A DNA stretch of 64,000 nt from an uncultured Carboxylicivirga sp. Its GTDB lineage: Bacteria > Bacteroidota > Bacteroidia > Bacteroidales > Marinilabiliaceae. Shown piece by piece: positions 29,101-35,510 of the stretch; the first letter of the stretch is position 1; each line of letters opens with the position of its first letter. Under the pieces are notes generated by a model. That model worked only from the letters and a program-made list of their open reading frames with translations. It was not told the DNA's origin and ran no database searches. Position numbers and translations under genes: made by a program. Where the stretch lies: positions 682,001 to 746,000 of the forward strand of contig NZ_OY771430.1 in NCBI RefSeq assembly GCF_963674565.1, read 5' to 3'.

Positions 29101-30042
29101 AACGGATGTAGCAGCACTGATACTGTTACTGTCAATTATTTTCCACAGGTAGTTGTTGATCTGGGAGAAGATGAATACATCTGTCCAGTTCTTGGAACAA
29201 TTGAGTTGGATGCCGGCGATTTTGTTACTTATGAATGGCAAAATGGTGAAGTTACAAGAACAATTAGAGGCGAAATTTCAGATACCGTAAATATTGTGAA
29301 TGTTGTTGATGCTAATGGCTGTCGTGGTTTTGATACCAAGATGGTTAAATATCTTAGCGAACCTGAAATTGAGTTATTGAATGATACTTCGATTTGTAGT
29401 GTTGATTCATTGTTACTATCTGTTGACTGGTCGAATAACAATATTCAGTGGAGTACAGGTGAGCAATATCCTGAAATTTGGGTAAGTAATCCTGGTATTT
29501 ATTCTGTACTAGCAAACGATGGATGTTTCTATTTAGCCGATACTATGGAGATGATAGTAGTGCCAACGCCATTTATTGCCAGCCTCGATACTTCTATTTA
29601 TGCTCAGGTTGTACTGTTTCCTGAGGGGGGAACAGAGCCATATCAATATTCCATTAATGATGGATTTTATCAAAATGATAATGTATTTAAAAACCTGGAA
29701 AATGGAGAATATATATTCAACGTGATGGATGTGAATGGATGTATGGTTTCCGAAATAGTAAATATCAATGATAATTTAGATCTCGAAATTCCAAAATTTA
29801 TTACTCCTAATGGTGATGGTTATAATGATACCTGGGAAATTACAGGTTTAGATCGTTTACCCGAAAGTATTATTAGTATCTACGATCGATATGGAAAGCT
29901 TTTACTTAAATACTCAGCTACAGATCCGGGTTGGGATGGTAAATATTTAGGCAAGCCAATGAAATCTGATGATTATTGGTATGTGATTGAACTTGTACCT
30001 CTTGGTAAACACTTAAAAGGTAATTTAACCTTAAAACGATGA
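23122..30042 (+). CDS. Giant T9SS-secreted adhesin with CHU_C sorting domain
   Basis: Cell-surface or secreted protein of 2306 residues. A signal peptide (about 1-23, ending SNAQ) is followed by an IgGFc-binding-like N-terminal domain (about 24-465, opening GREFWFVAPEV). About 20 PKD/Ig-like modules of 70-90 residues (about 466-2220) follow, each typically ending in a phrase such as VTDANGC or VVDxxGC. The last 85 residues are the gliding-motility-associated C-terminal domain (PKFITPNGDGYNDTW, YDRYGKLLL, GWDGKYLG), the type B sorting signal of the type IX system. Residues 684-1866 form three super-repeats. A PorP/SprF gene overlaps the stop by 4 bases. An adhesive or motility role is likely; the ligand is unknown. 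Confidence 0.9.
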   Translation: MKRKLLSYSMSVFLLCVGFISNAQVGREFWFVAPEVTNAHGDSPVVFRITTYDVGTNVTISSPANTSFNTVNVYIGPNTQYTVNDYNYAQDVLDNRPSNQVNNKGILITAHDADISVYYEIVNGNNPDKFTLKGANGLGTEFFVPSQNIYINQTYTPKASEKVDLVATTDDTNIVFIPTADVVGYSAGDTIEISLDRGQTFCVENTNTIQGSSLAGSYISSNNPIAVTISDDSINEDKNGGGSWDLIGDQLIPTSVIGFNYVVVNTAPNGHNKTINKVFVLATEDNTTITLNGNTNLVTTLNKGQQISIDITQHNMYIEGTKPIYVYQLSSLDYGSSKSNELGSALIPHAECTGSDMVSFTRIFTNHFFLQLLVKGADKDNFTIKDENGNVLSDFFKNTVWNKVEGSGDGDEQWFTCNIDLSSSISTNQPYYIANSTGLFHLSVLEENGTSASYGYFSSFSNLTISGLTEACYGNVLKLTTDEEMLNYQWFSDQSSGIVSDPTQRSIDVNQSGKYWVQAEMAFGGCELVDTIDVVFNRPVIDLGNDTTVCPGSILDFAGEEASYTYNWSNGANTINTSVTVTELYDNDLSVLVTDAEGCSNGDTINIKAFLLSEINLDFDTVCIGQAVTVVNTFSEYEWSLNGNILNTDPTQNYLIPSISGTYTVTCLTSNGCEVTKNFDIVVNQLPIVDLKDETTCLGESILVDGPTGIGYSYLWNDGSTNSTNELTTEGTFWLEVTDANGCIGRDEAELSFTIPVPIDLGPDRVECDQALLAVSDYQNYNNFKWFFIDGAVETEVIGNPTEYQYLVLKTDGSTEGQYKVEAEDANGCPVKDSVNVSFIHVPVPTLTLSQNLCANDTVTLTASTGYNAYKWFKDGIEQTQFTDLSSIEISEPGQYTVEVTLSQCSASNNIDVQLYGLPTVELKDGNIICPGGETTLAIANYTQSSSGGGLDYLYWETNDNVRFTDWSSAKYTVDQVGQYTVTVVDKFGCISTDQVDVTQHTLLSINLTESSICEDETITLQNPLTNAQSYEWYQLVSGSEIKVAENNDYIVSGLNSGVYSYKLTLLDANGCENSDTVDITINATPSFILNDATVCPNINHSFDGPAGAYQYLWSDGSTNQSLVTSNTGQYTLQVTDANGCLASESASLSNYSPIPINLGPDRQECAGIDLTLTASSSHSNYTWELDGNVLVSQLPEYKYLISNGQVSDNGTYRVVAEDINGCVVEDEVVVNIYNTDPPSLEVTENLCKNESIEIIASTGYDSYTWFYNGAPITSALNEDTIRIDKPGFYLVQATYNACVKFNEITVDEFSLPNVQLPVDFGFCQGGEAIIDGVQFQVSTDGSNFDYLYWGKDSTTRYDDWQNVSYTVSTAGTYSVTVVDEIGCKATDEIEISEFAVTPPELNGPFTACNDIGVTLQNTATNSTSYSWFKVVSGMDINVANDVDYLVNTSGTYKLEVVDANGCESKDSVEITINSVPEFKLDDAIVCPGITHRFEDINLNVANYDYLWSDNSTNSYLETNLAGTYSLQVTDKNTLCSSVESVELSNYTPVTFKLGNDLSACVETDLTITAPSSFFNYIWKYNDGSNPEVTLVNQNPENKYQIINAQVSHSGDYIVEANDVNGCSVSDGLNVEIYDIDIPELELSKYLCEDEKATIIATAGYDSYEWYGNGLLLSSNQNLEIDEAGLYALITTYRQCVRANDINVTEYSKPSVQLPNAYSICPGEQDELRVASYSGSPFDYLYWNDATNQRYSSWQTAKYHVTIPSEYSVTVVDTLGCAASATIQISENSVTPLNLPESYTSCLNTGQMLTHNETNYQTYYWYKLNKNGEQLLETDNDYLATEPGSYKLQLVDLNGCQKSDTTVLILNQFPDIDLGDDRTACEMEYLVITAQGDFVSYKWNDDASLNTNKLLVTSAGKYKVEVTNTVGCLAADSVEINVQSAPQLDLGPDVTLCPGLTHPLSAPAGYSYLWSNGSVDQNIELEDGKHTLKITDSNGCSSTDTVTVNYFPQVVVDLGEDEYICPVLGTIELDAGDFVTYEWQNGEVTRTIRGEISDTVNIVNVVDANGCRGFDTKMVKYLSEPEIELLNDTSICSVDSLLLSVDWSNNNIQWSTGEQYPEIWVSNPGIYSVLANDGCFYLADTMEMIVVPTPFIASLDTSIYAQVVLFPEGGTEPYQYSINDGFYQNDNVFKNLENGEYIFNVMDVNGCMVSEIVNINDNLDLEIPKFITPNGDGYNDTWEITGLDRLPESIISIYDRYGKLLLKYSATDPGWDGKYLGKPMKSDDYWYVIELVPLGKHLKGNLTLKR
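25171..28719 (+). repeat. Three tandem super-repeats in the adhesin (399, 391 and 393 codons)
   Basis: Units begin at 25171, 26368 and 27541. Each contains five Ig/PKD-like modules in the same order, recognisable by openings of the kinds FxLDDAxVCP, LGPDRxEC, LxLSxNLC followed by TGYDSY, VQLPxxxxICPGG followed by DYLYW, and a module with a SYEWYxLVSG core. Copies are clearly related in protein but well diverged in DNA, so the expansion is not recent and recombination between copies should be rare. Confidence 0.8.
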
Positions 30043-31049
30043 AGAAGCTTTTAGCAATATTATTTGGCATTACCATTACCCTAACGGTGGTTAATGGCCA
30101 AAAATATTATCTGACAAATCAATATGTATATGACTTGTTTCAGATGAATCCTTCGGCGGCTGCGTTCCAGAAGAATTGCATTACCATGAATGGATTTTAT
30201 CAGAAACAATGGCTTGGCACTGATTTGGCACCAAGTACACAAATATTAAGTTTACAAATGCCTGTTGGCGGACAGATGGGATCTGGTACTTATATTTATA
30301 ACGACAGAAATGGAAATTATAAAGAGCTGGGTTTAAATCAGGCCTTCTCTTACGAAATATTGTTGTTGAAGAAAAGAAAGAAACTTATGACTCTTTCTTT
30401 TGGTTTGTCCTTTTTACTGGAGCAAACATCATTGGACATGTCTAATTTATTGGATGGAGGAGCTTTTGACCCAATCATTACGGGTGCTGGTGAAAGTGGT
30501 TTTGGATTCAATGCGAGTACTGGGGTTTTGCTTAAGTATAATGAAACACATGTTGGATTTGCCATAACCAACCTATTACCAGAAACAAACTCCATGTATC
30601 AGTCTATGTATGAACCTGATAGGGTATTGGATTTTAATCTTCATGCTGGAGGTAGCTTTAAAGTGGCTGATAGAGACCTATACCTGGAACCATTGTTCAT
30701 GTTCAGAAAAAATGCTCTAACCGATAGTAGAATGGACTTAAACTTAAAAGCCTATTTACCCACTCCAAATCCCGACTGGTCGACATGGGGATTAGTAGCT
30801 TACAGGCATACTGTAGATCATAAATTTGGAAAAAGCCTTGGATTGGCTTTTACAGGAGGTGTTGTTTATCAGCAGGTTAGTCTTGGTCTTGAATATCAGC
30901 TTGGTTTAACCAGAGCTCAAATAGATTATGGTAGTAATTATCAGTTAATTCTTAGTTACAGGATTTGCCGCGAAAAAGGTAAGGGCGCAATCCCATGTTC
31001 AAAAATCAGGCGTAATAAAAAATCAAATTACCAGTTTTTGGGTTACTAA
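30039..31049 (+). CDS. PorP/SprF family T9SS membrane protein (first copy)
   Basis: Outer-membrane beta-barrel protein of 336 residues with a signal peptide (KKLLAILFGITITLTVVNGQ). The N-terminal family pattern of PorP/SprF is present: a tyrosine/leucine run (YLTNQYVYDLFQMNPSAAA) followed by alternating strands. Members work with gliding-motility-associated (CHU_C) proteins, placing them at the cell surface through type IX secretion. It overlaps the adhesin stop by 4 bases (ATGA), so it is very probably the dedicated partner of that adhesin. It is followed after about 80 bases by a second CHU_C protein gene. Confidence 0.87.
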   Translation: MKKLLAILFGITITLTVVNGQKYYLTNQYVYDLFQMNPSAAAFQKNCITMNGFYQKQWLGTDLAPSTQILSLQMPVGGQMGSGTYIYNDRNGNYKELGLNQAFSYEILLLKKRKKLMTLSFGLSFLLEQTSLDMSNLLDGGAFDPIITGAGESGFGFNASTGVLLKYNETHVGFAITNLLPETNSMYQSMYEPDRVLDFNLHAGGSFKVADRDLYLEPLFMFRKNALTDSRMDLNLKAYLPTPNPDWSTWGLVAYRHTVDHKFGKSLGLAFTGGVVYQQVSLGLEYQLGLTRAQIDYGSNYQLILSYRICREKGKGAIPCSKIRRNKKSNYQFLGY

Positions 31050-31130
31050 TAGTTTATCATCTTCAATCAAATCATTTTATTAGAAGTGTATTTCAGATAT
31101 ATTTTGTGAAGTATATCCTAAATATTATGT

Positions 31131-32105
31131 TTGTATAAACACTTAAACTTACTTGTGATTCGACATCTTCAAATATCCATTTTTAACTGTGTATTTGCTT
31201 TAACCTTAATAAATGCAAATGCCAATGTGTCTTCAATAGTTGCTGTTGATTTAGTTGAGATACAAAGCAGTGTAATAGCCTATAATGATTATGCTGTAGT
31301 TAATGAAAGTGAGACTGTTAGGGTTAATGTGTTGAATAACGATATAGGTGTAAATGAGGGAGTTGGTTCTCTGGTTATTGAGTCAGATCCAATGTATGGA
31401 ACCGTTGTTGTGAATGACGATAATACCATACAATATACTCCCGAAAAAGGATTTAATGGGATGGATCAGTTTACATATAAAGTTTGTAATATATCTGGTT
31501 CATGCGATAATGCCATCGTTGATATAAGAATTGATGATGTGGACTACATTCCTGAAGCAGTTAATGATTCAATGGTTTATTTTCATGAGACAAATCCTGT
31601 TTATTCGATACTTGATAATGATATTGTAAAAGGAGATTTACCATATGTCGTTACAATTCTTCAGAACTTTACCAAAGGAGATGCTTACCTTGATGATGAT
31701 TCCTTGATTCCTGCCTTTCCCCGGAATTTTGGAGGAGTAGACTCGCTTCAGTATTCCCTTTGTGATGCTGATAATGACTGTTCTGAAGCATGGGTTTTTA
31801 TTGATGTTCAGTTTGATGGTACAACCGATTTTTTTATACCAAATGGCTTTTCTCCAAATGGGGATGGATATAACGATACTTTTTATATTCCAGACTTCAG
31901 ACAATATACCAACATTTCGGTGACCATTATCAATGAATGGGGCCAAACTGTATTCATTGACAGTAATTATCAGAATAACTGGAATGGCAATGCTAATTCC
32001 GGACTAATGAAAGGAAAACCAGTGCCCAGTGGAACTTATTATTATGTATTTTCTATTGAAGGTATTTCTCAGTCTCTAACGGGTTCAATCTACTTAAGCA
32101 GATAA
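31131..32105 (+). CDS. T9SS-sorted protein with VCBS/cadherin-like domains
   Basis: Secreted protein of 324 residues. An N-terminal signal (FNCVFALTLINANA) precedes one clear cadherin-like Big_9/VCBS module (about 50-140: AYNDYAVVNE, VLNNDIG, YTPEKGFNGMDQFTYKV), a second weaker one (about 145-230) and a CHU_C sorting domain (DFFIPNGFSPNGDGYNDTF, INEWGQTVF, NWNGNA). No ATG allows the signal peptide: a stop lies just upstream at 31119, and TTG (31131) or GTG (31155) must be used. It is flanked by two PorP/SprF genes, the second sharing one base with its stop codon. Probably a small companion of the giant adhesin. Confidence 0.82.
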   Translation: MYKHLNLLVIRHLQISIFNCVFALTLINANANVSSIVAVDLVEIQSSVIAYNDYAVVNESETVRVNVLNNDIGVNEGVGSLVIESDPMYGTVVVNDDNTIQYTPEKGFNGMDQFTYKVCNISGSCDNAIVDIRIDDVDYIPEAVNDSMVYFHETNPVYSILDNDIVKGDLPYVVTILQNFTKGDAYLDDDSLIPAFPRNFGGVDSLQYSLCDADNDCSEAWVFIDVQFDGTTDFFIPNGFSPNGDGYNDTFYIPDFRQYTNISVTIINEWGQTVFIDSNYQNNWNGNANSGLMKGKPVPSGTYYYVFSIEGISQSLTGSIYLSR

Positions 32106-33070
32106 TGGTGAAAAGAAGTTACATAGTTATACTGCTTTTGTTACTTTCATTGCGAGTGCTTGCTCAGTTAGAACCGTTGTCAACTCAGTACATGTATTCT
32201 CAATTGATAATTAATCCCGGATATGCGGGAGTAAGAAACGCCTTTTCAGTAAATATTATGGCCCGGCATCAATGGATGGGAATCGATGGTGCTCCGGTCA
32301 ATTACAATGTATCTGTTCATTCTCCATTGAATAAGTCAATGGTTTCACTTGGTGGAGCCTTAAATTCTTATCAGGTAGGTCCAACTCAAAATAATCGTGT
32401 TAATTTTTATTATTCCTATCTGTTACGATTACGTTATAATATGTTTATGTCGATGGGAGTTGCGGCTATTGTTAATCATTATGGATTTAAAGGATTGGAT
32501 TGGAAATTAATTGATCAGGAAGATCCTAATTTTGTTGGTACATCCCAGAATAGTTTTAAACCAAATTTTGGAGCAGGTCTATTTATTTATTCACCATCTT
32601 TTTATTTTGGATTCTCTGTTCCTCAATTTTTAGCATATGGTTTTAAGAATAAAGATAGTGATCAGATACTATCTGAGGTCAAAAGGCATTATTATATATC
32701 AACAGGCTATGGATTTGCTGTCAATAAAGAGTTTTATCTAAAACCTTCAACGCTGGTTCGCTTTGTCGAAAATGGGATGTATAGTATTGATGCTAACGTT
32801 GAATTGTTGTATAGCGAGGTATTCTCAGTTGGTGTATCCTATCGATTAAATACTGCTATTGCATTTATTGGTGGTTTTCGAATCGGCGATTATGTTAATA
32901 TCCATTATTCATATGATTTATCAACAGCTCCTTCGGGTATTTCAAAAGGAAGTCATGAAATAACAATAAGTTTTGATACAAATAAAATACTCAGAAGAAA
33001 TCGAAACAGGATGTTTAGCAAAAAGAAAAAGGAGGAAAGTGGAGCAATGCGTTCAATCAGGTATTTCTAA
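32105..33070 (+). CDS. PorP/SprF family T9SS membrane protein (second copy)
   Basis: Second PorP/SprF outer-membrane protein of 321 residues. A signal peptide ends LRVLAQ and is followed by the family start LSTQYMYSQLIINPGYAGVRN and barrel strands to the end. A lysine/arginine-rich tail (RNRNRMFSKKKKEE) closes the protein. The A of its ATG is the last base of the preceding gene's TAA, giving the tightest coupling. It repeats the arrangement of the upstream pair: sorted protein, then PorP. The two PorP copies share the family pattern but look distantly related. Confidence 0.88.
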   Translation: MVKRSYIVILLLLLSLRVLAQLEPLSTQYMYSQLIINPGYAGVRNAFSVNIMARHQWMGIDGAPVNYNVSVHSPLNKSMVSLGGALNSYQVGPTQNNRVNFYYSYLLRLRYNMFMSMGVAAIVNHYGFKGLDWKLIDQEDPNFVGTSQNSFKPNFGAGLFIYSPSFYFGFSVPQFLAYGFKNKDSDQILSEVKRHYYISTGYGFAVNKEFYLKPSTLVRFVENGMYSIDANVELLYSEVFSVGVSYRLNTAIAFIGGFRIGDYVNIHYSYDLSTAPSGISKGSHEITISFDTNKILRRNRNRMFSKKKKEESGAMRSIRYF

Positions 33071-33240
33071 TTAATTCTATTCTTTATGAATTGAAGCATT
33101 TTTTTCAACTCTATCGTATTTAATATTTTAAAATTTTCAAGCCAGCTACTACTGATTACTTGAAAAGTGAATATTTAGCATTTATATTTTTTAAGGTAGT
33201 TTAGAAGAGAACATTTTGCTACCTAATATTTATAAAACAA

Positions 33241-33270
33241 AAAAGCCTCCGTAAAGGGAGGCTTTTATCA
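33241..33270. terminator. Terminator of the gap gene (bidirectional)
   Basis: AAAAGCCTCC and GGAGGCTTTT arms (33241-33266) around GTAAAG, with A-run and T-run on the two sides. It ends the GAPDH transcript on the minus strand and can stop read-through from the PorP operon on +. Confidence 0.9.
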
Positions 33271-33285
33271 TATATGGAAATTCAA

Positions 33286-34293
33286 TTATTTTACTGAATC
33301 CATGTACTGAATCAATTCACATACTTTAGCTGAATAACCCATTTCGTTGTCATACCAAGATACAACTTTTACGAAAGTGTCAGTTAAAGCGATACCAGCT
33401 TCAGCATCGAAGATAGAAGTTCTAGTGTCACCAGTGAAGTCGTTAGAAACAACAGCATCTTCAGTGTAACCTAAAATACCTTTCAAATAAGTTTCAGAAG
33501 CTTCTTTCATAGCAGCTTTGATGTCTGCATAAGAAGCAGGCTTAGCCAAGTTTACAGTAAGGTCAACTACTGAAACGTCTGGAGTTGGTACACGGAAAGC
33601 CATACCAGTTAATTTACCATTCAATTCAGGAATTACTTTACCTACAGCTTTAGCAGCACCAGTAGATGAAGGAATAATGTTTTGGCTAGCACCACGTCCA
33701 CCTCTCCAGTCTTTAGCTGAAGGACCGTCAACAGTTTTTTGAGTTGCAGTAGTAGCGTGAACAGTAGTCATCAAACCATCAACAATACCGAACTTGTCGT
33801 TCAATACTTTAGCGATAGGAGCTAAACAGTTTGTAGTACATGAAGCGTTTGATACAAAGTTCATGTCATTAGAGTAAGATGTATTGTTTACACCCATTAC
33901 GAACATAGGAGTATCGTCTTTAGATGGAGCAGACATTACAACTTTTTTAGCACCAGCGTCTAGGTGACCTTGAGCTGATTCTTTAGTTAAGAACAAACCA
34001 GTTGACTCAACTACATACTCAGCGCCAACAGCACCCCAGTTGATGTCAGCAGGGTTTCTTTCAGCAGTAACGCGGATTTCATCTCCGTTAACGATTAATT
34101 TACCGTCTTTTACTTCAACAGTTCCGTTGAATTGGCCGTGAGTTGAATCATATTTCAACATATAAGCCATGTAATCTACATCAATTAAGTCGTTGATAGC
34201 AACAACTTGAATAGTTCCTTTAGCTACAGCCTGACGGAAAACGAAACGTCCGATACGGCCAAAACCGTTAATCCCAATCTTGATTTTTGACAT
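33286..34293 (-). CDS. gap: Glyceraldehyde-3-phosphate dehydrogenase, type I
   Basis: Glycolytic enzyme of 335 residues that converts glyceraldehyde-3-phosphate, NAD+ and phosphate to 1,3-bisphosphoglycerate. Hallmarks are the NAD-binding start IGINGFGRIGR, the active-site cysteine in SNASCTTNCLAP (about residue 150), HATTATQKTVDGPS, and WYDNEMGYS near the C-terminus. The codons are strongly biased, as expected for a highly expressed gene. A good Bacteroidota promoter lies at 34344-34374 and a strong terminator at 33241-33270, so it is transcribed alone. Confidence 0.97.
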   Translation of the reverse strand: MSKIKIGINGFGRIGRFVFRQAVAKGTIQVVAINDLIDVDYMAYMLKYDSTHGQFNGTVEVKDGKLIVNGDEIRVTAERNPADINWGAVGAEYVVESTGLFLTKESAQGHLDAGAKKVVMSAPSKDDTPMFVMGVNNTSYSNDMNFVSNASCTTNCLAPIAKVLNDKFGIVDGLMTTVHATTATQKTVDGPSAKDWRGGRGASQNIIPSSTGAAKAVGKVIPELNGKLTGMAFRVPTPDVSVVDLTVNLAKPASYADIKAAMKEASETYLKGILGYTEDAVVSNDFTGDTRTSIFDAEAGIALTDTFVKVVSWYDNEMGYSAKVCELIQYMDSVK

Positions 34294-34343
34294 TTTATTG
34301 CTTTTTTAAGAATTGTTTTAATAAGGTCTTCAAAAATGCACTG

Positions 34344-34374
34344 CAAAAGTAAGAATTCATAATTAAATGTTCAA
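34344..34374 (-). promoter_or_regulatory. Promoter of gap
   Basis: On the minus strand TTG (34372-34374), a 20-base spacer and TACTTTTG (34344-34351) match the Bacteroidota -33/-7 pattern. Transcription would start near 34337, giving a leader of roughly 45 bases. Confidence 0.75.
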
Positions 34375-34537
34375 GAAATAAGAAAATGATTTTTTTAATA
34401 AAGTTTTAAGAAACCTTAAAGTATGAATAAATATGTAACAGTGCTGGGGCTTTGCGAAATGCAAATAAAAAAGCAACACAAAAGCGATGTTAACATCCTT
34501 TTATGTCACTTGATATGCTTTTACCTGAATGATAAGT

Positions 34538-34666
34538 TTACGCTCTCTCTGCAGGCTGTTCGGTAGGTGCTTGGCTGTATGCAGGACAATCTTGTGTGGT
34601 TTTGCATGAACTCATTCCAATTGCAACAACAAACAATACAGCGGCAAATAACAAAATCTTTTTCAT
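34538..34666 (-). CDS. Small lipoprotein, 42 residues
   Basis: Short gene on the minus strand. It reads MKKILLFAAV, continues hydrophobically to a lipobox GMSSC (C21), and ends in a hydrophilic tail with a CPAY motif and TEQPAERA. The mature lipopeptide would be 22 residues with a second cysteine at position 27. Very small lipoproteins with a CPAY-type tail are, from memory, found in other Bacteroidota; function unknown. A promoter with near-consensus -33 and -7 boxes lies 24 bases upstream, which strongly supports a real gene. The stop is followed after 40 bases by a 12-base palindrome (34486-34497) and then a T-rich stretch on the minus strand, a possible terminator. Confidence 0.75.
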   Translation of the reverse strand: MKKILLFAAVLFVVAIGMSSCKTTQDCPAYSQAPTEQPAERA

Positions 34667-34689
34667 TGTCTATATCTTTTACTTGTCTG

Positions 34690-34720
34690 TAAAAATAGGA
34701 GAATATTAGAGATCTCCAAA
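34690..34720 (-). promoter_or_regulatory. Promoter of the small lipoprotein gene
   Basis: Minus-strand TTTG (34717-34720), a 19-base spacer and TATTTTTA (34690-34697) match the Bacteroidota consensus with one difference in the -7 box. It lies 24 bases from the ATG. Confidence 0.65.
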
Positions 34721-34740
34721 ATCTTTATTTCTTTGGTATG

Positions 34741-34770
34741 AAACGAAAGGTTTTTAGTTATGTTTCGTTT
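34741..34770. other. Inverted repeat AAACGAAA / TTTCGTTT
   Basis: Perfect 8-base arms at 34741-34748 and 34763-34770 with a 14-base loop, upstream of the lipoprotein promoter. The role is not clear: it could be an operator for the lipoprotein gene or part of the 3' region of the gene at 34882. Confidence 0.35.
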
Positions 34771-34850
34771 TTACGGTATAACTTGGGTAATAAATGTTTT
34801 TTATTAGTGAATAGGCCTTATCATTACATGAATTGATAAATAAAATGAAT

Positions 34851-34875
34851 AAAAAAACCCGGATAAACCGGGCTT
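34851..34875 (-). terminator. Terminator of the acidic protein gene
   Basis: CCCGG (34858-34862) and CCGGG (34868-34872) arms around ATAAA; on the minus strand a run of seven T follows. It lies just after the stop at 34882. Confidence 0.85.
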
Positions 34876-34881
34876 TGTATA

Positions 34882-35370
34882 TTATTCATCATCTTCTGTT
34901 GCTCTTTTCGGCCATCTGATGGTATCGTCGTCAACAAATTCAGGACCAATTTGAATGGTGGTTAATCTACCTTCTTCAAACCAGATGTTAATGTTTTCTT
35001 TATCGAAAATATATTGTTCCATATCTTCAAGTCCATCTTCATCAATTTCTTCCACTTCATACTCACCCATGTTGAGTTTTTCTAAAGCTTCTAAAAAGTC
35101 TTCTTTCGACATACCAGGCTTAATGGCATTGTGAAGAATAAAACGGTCGCTTTCAAAAGAAATTTCTACCAAACGGTAACCTTCTTCACTGTCAAAAGAC
35201 ATAGAAAGACCCAGATCATCGTAATACAATACGGTTGCTGAGCCTCCATCGCCATAGTTTTGAACTTCTGTTTCATCAGGATCACCAATGTTGCTGGAAA
35301 CTTCGTGTTCTTCCATTCCAAATTTAATGCTGCCGAATCCTATGAACGGCAAGATGGCTTTTGTTGTCAT
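34882..35370 (-). CDS. Conserved acidic protein of unknown function
   Basis: Cytoplasmic, acidic protein of 162 residues starting MTTKAILPFIGFGSIKFGM. The phrase IKFGM with a following EHEVSSNIGDPDE-type segment, and a later repeat (AIKPGMSKEDFLEAL), suggest two related alpha/beta units as in proteins of the SMI1/BamE-like type, but I cannot name a family. An open frame extends 30 codons further to 35460, but that extension runs into the terminator of the next gene, so the ATG at 35370 is preferred. It has its own terminator. Confidence 0.65.
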   Translation of the reverse strand: MTTKAILPFIGFGSIKFGMEEHEVSSNIGDPDETEVQNYGDGGSATVLYYDDLGLSMSFDSEEGYRLVEISFESDRFILHNAIKPGMSKEDFLEALEKLNMGEYEVEEIDEDGLEDMEQYIFDKENINIWFEEGRLTTIQIGPEFVDDDTIRWPKRATEDDE

Positions 35371-35450
35371 TTTTAATTTAAAAAGTATTAAAGATTTACA
35401 CGGTAAATATAGAAAACGGGTTGAAAAATTTCTAATGTAAAAACAAAAAA

Positions 35451-35485
35451 AATCCAACACTGTTTTAATTAGGTGTTGGATTTTT
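35451..35485 (-). terminator. Terminator of the Asp-box propeller gene
   Basis: TCCAACAC (35453-35460) and GTGTTGGA (35473-35480) arms; on the minus strand a T-run follows directly. It lies about 30 bases after the propeller stop. Confidence 0.85.
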
Positions 35486-35510
35486 AATTTTCTATCTGAA
35501 ATTCAAATAT

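Noticed and set aside
31638..31946. 102-codon minus-strand frame inside the CHU_C protein gene
   Set aside because: Antisense to a well supported gene; composition is not protein-like and there is no start signal.
34486..34497. Palindrome GATGTTAACATC as an operator
   Set aside because: It is a single 12-base palindrome after the small lipoprotein stop; a weak terminator stem is as likely, so no separate feature was made.
35371..35460. N-terminal extension of the acidic protein gene
   Set aside because: The extra 30 codons overlap the terminator of the propeller gene and have no conservation-like pattern, so the start at 35370 is preferred.
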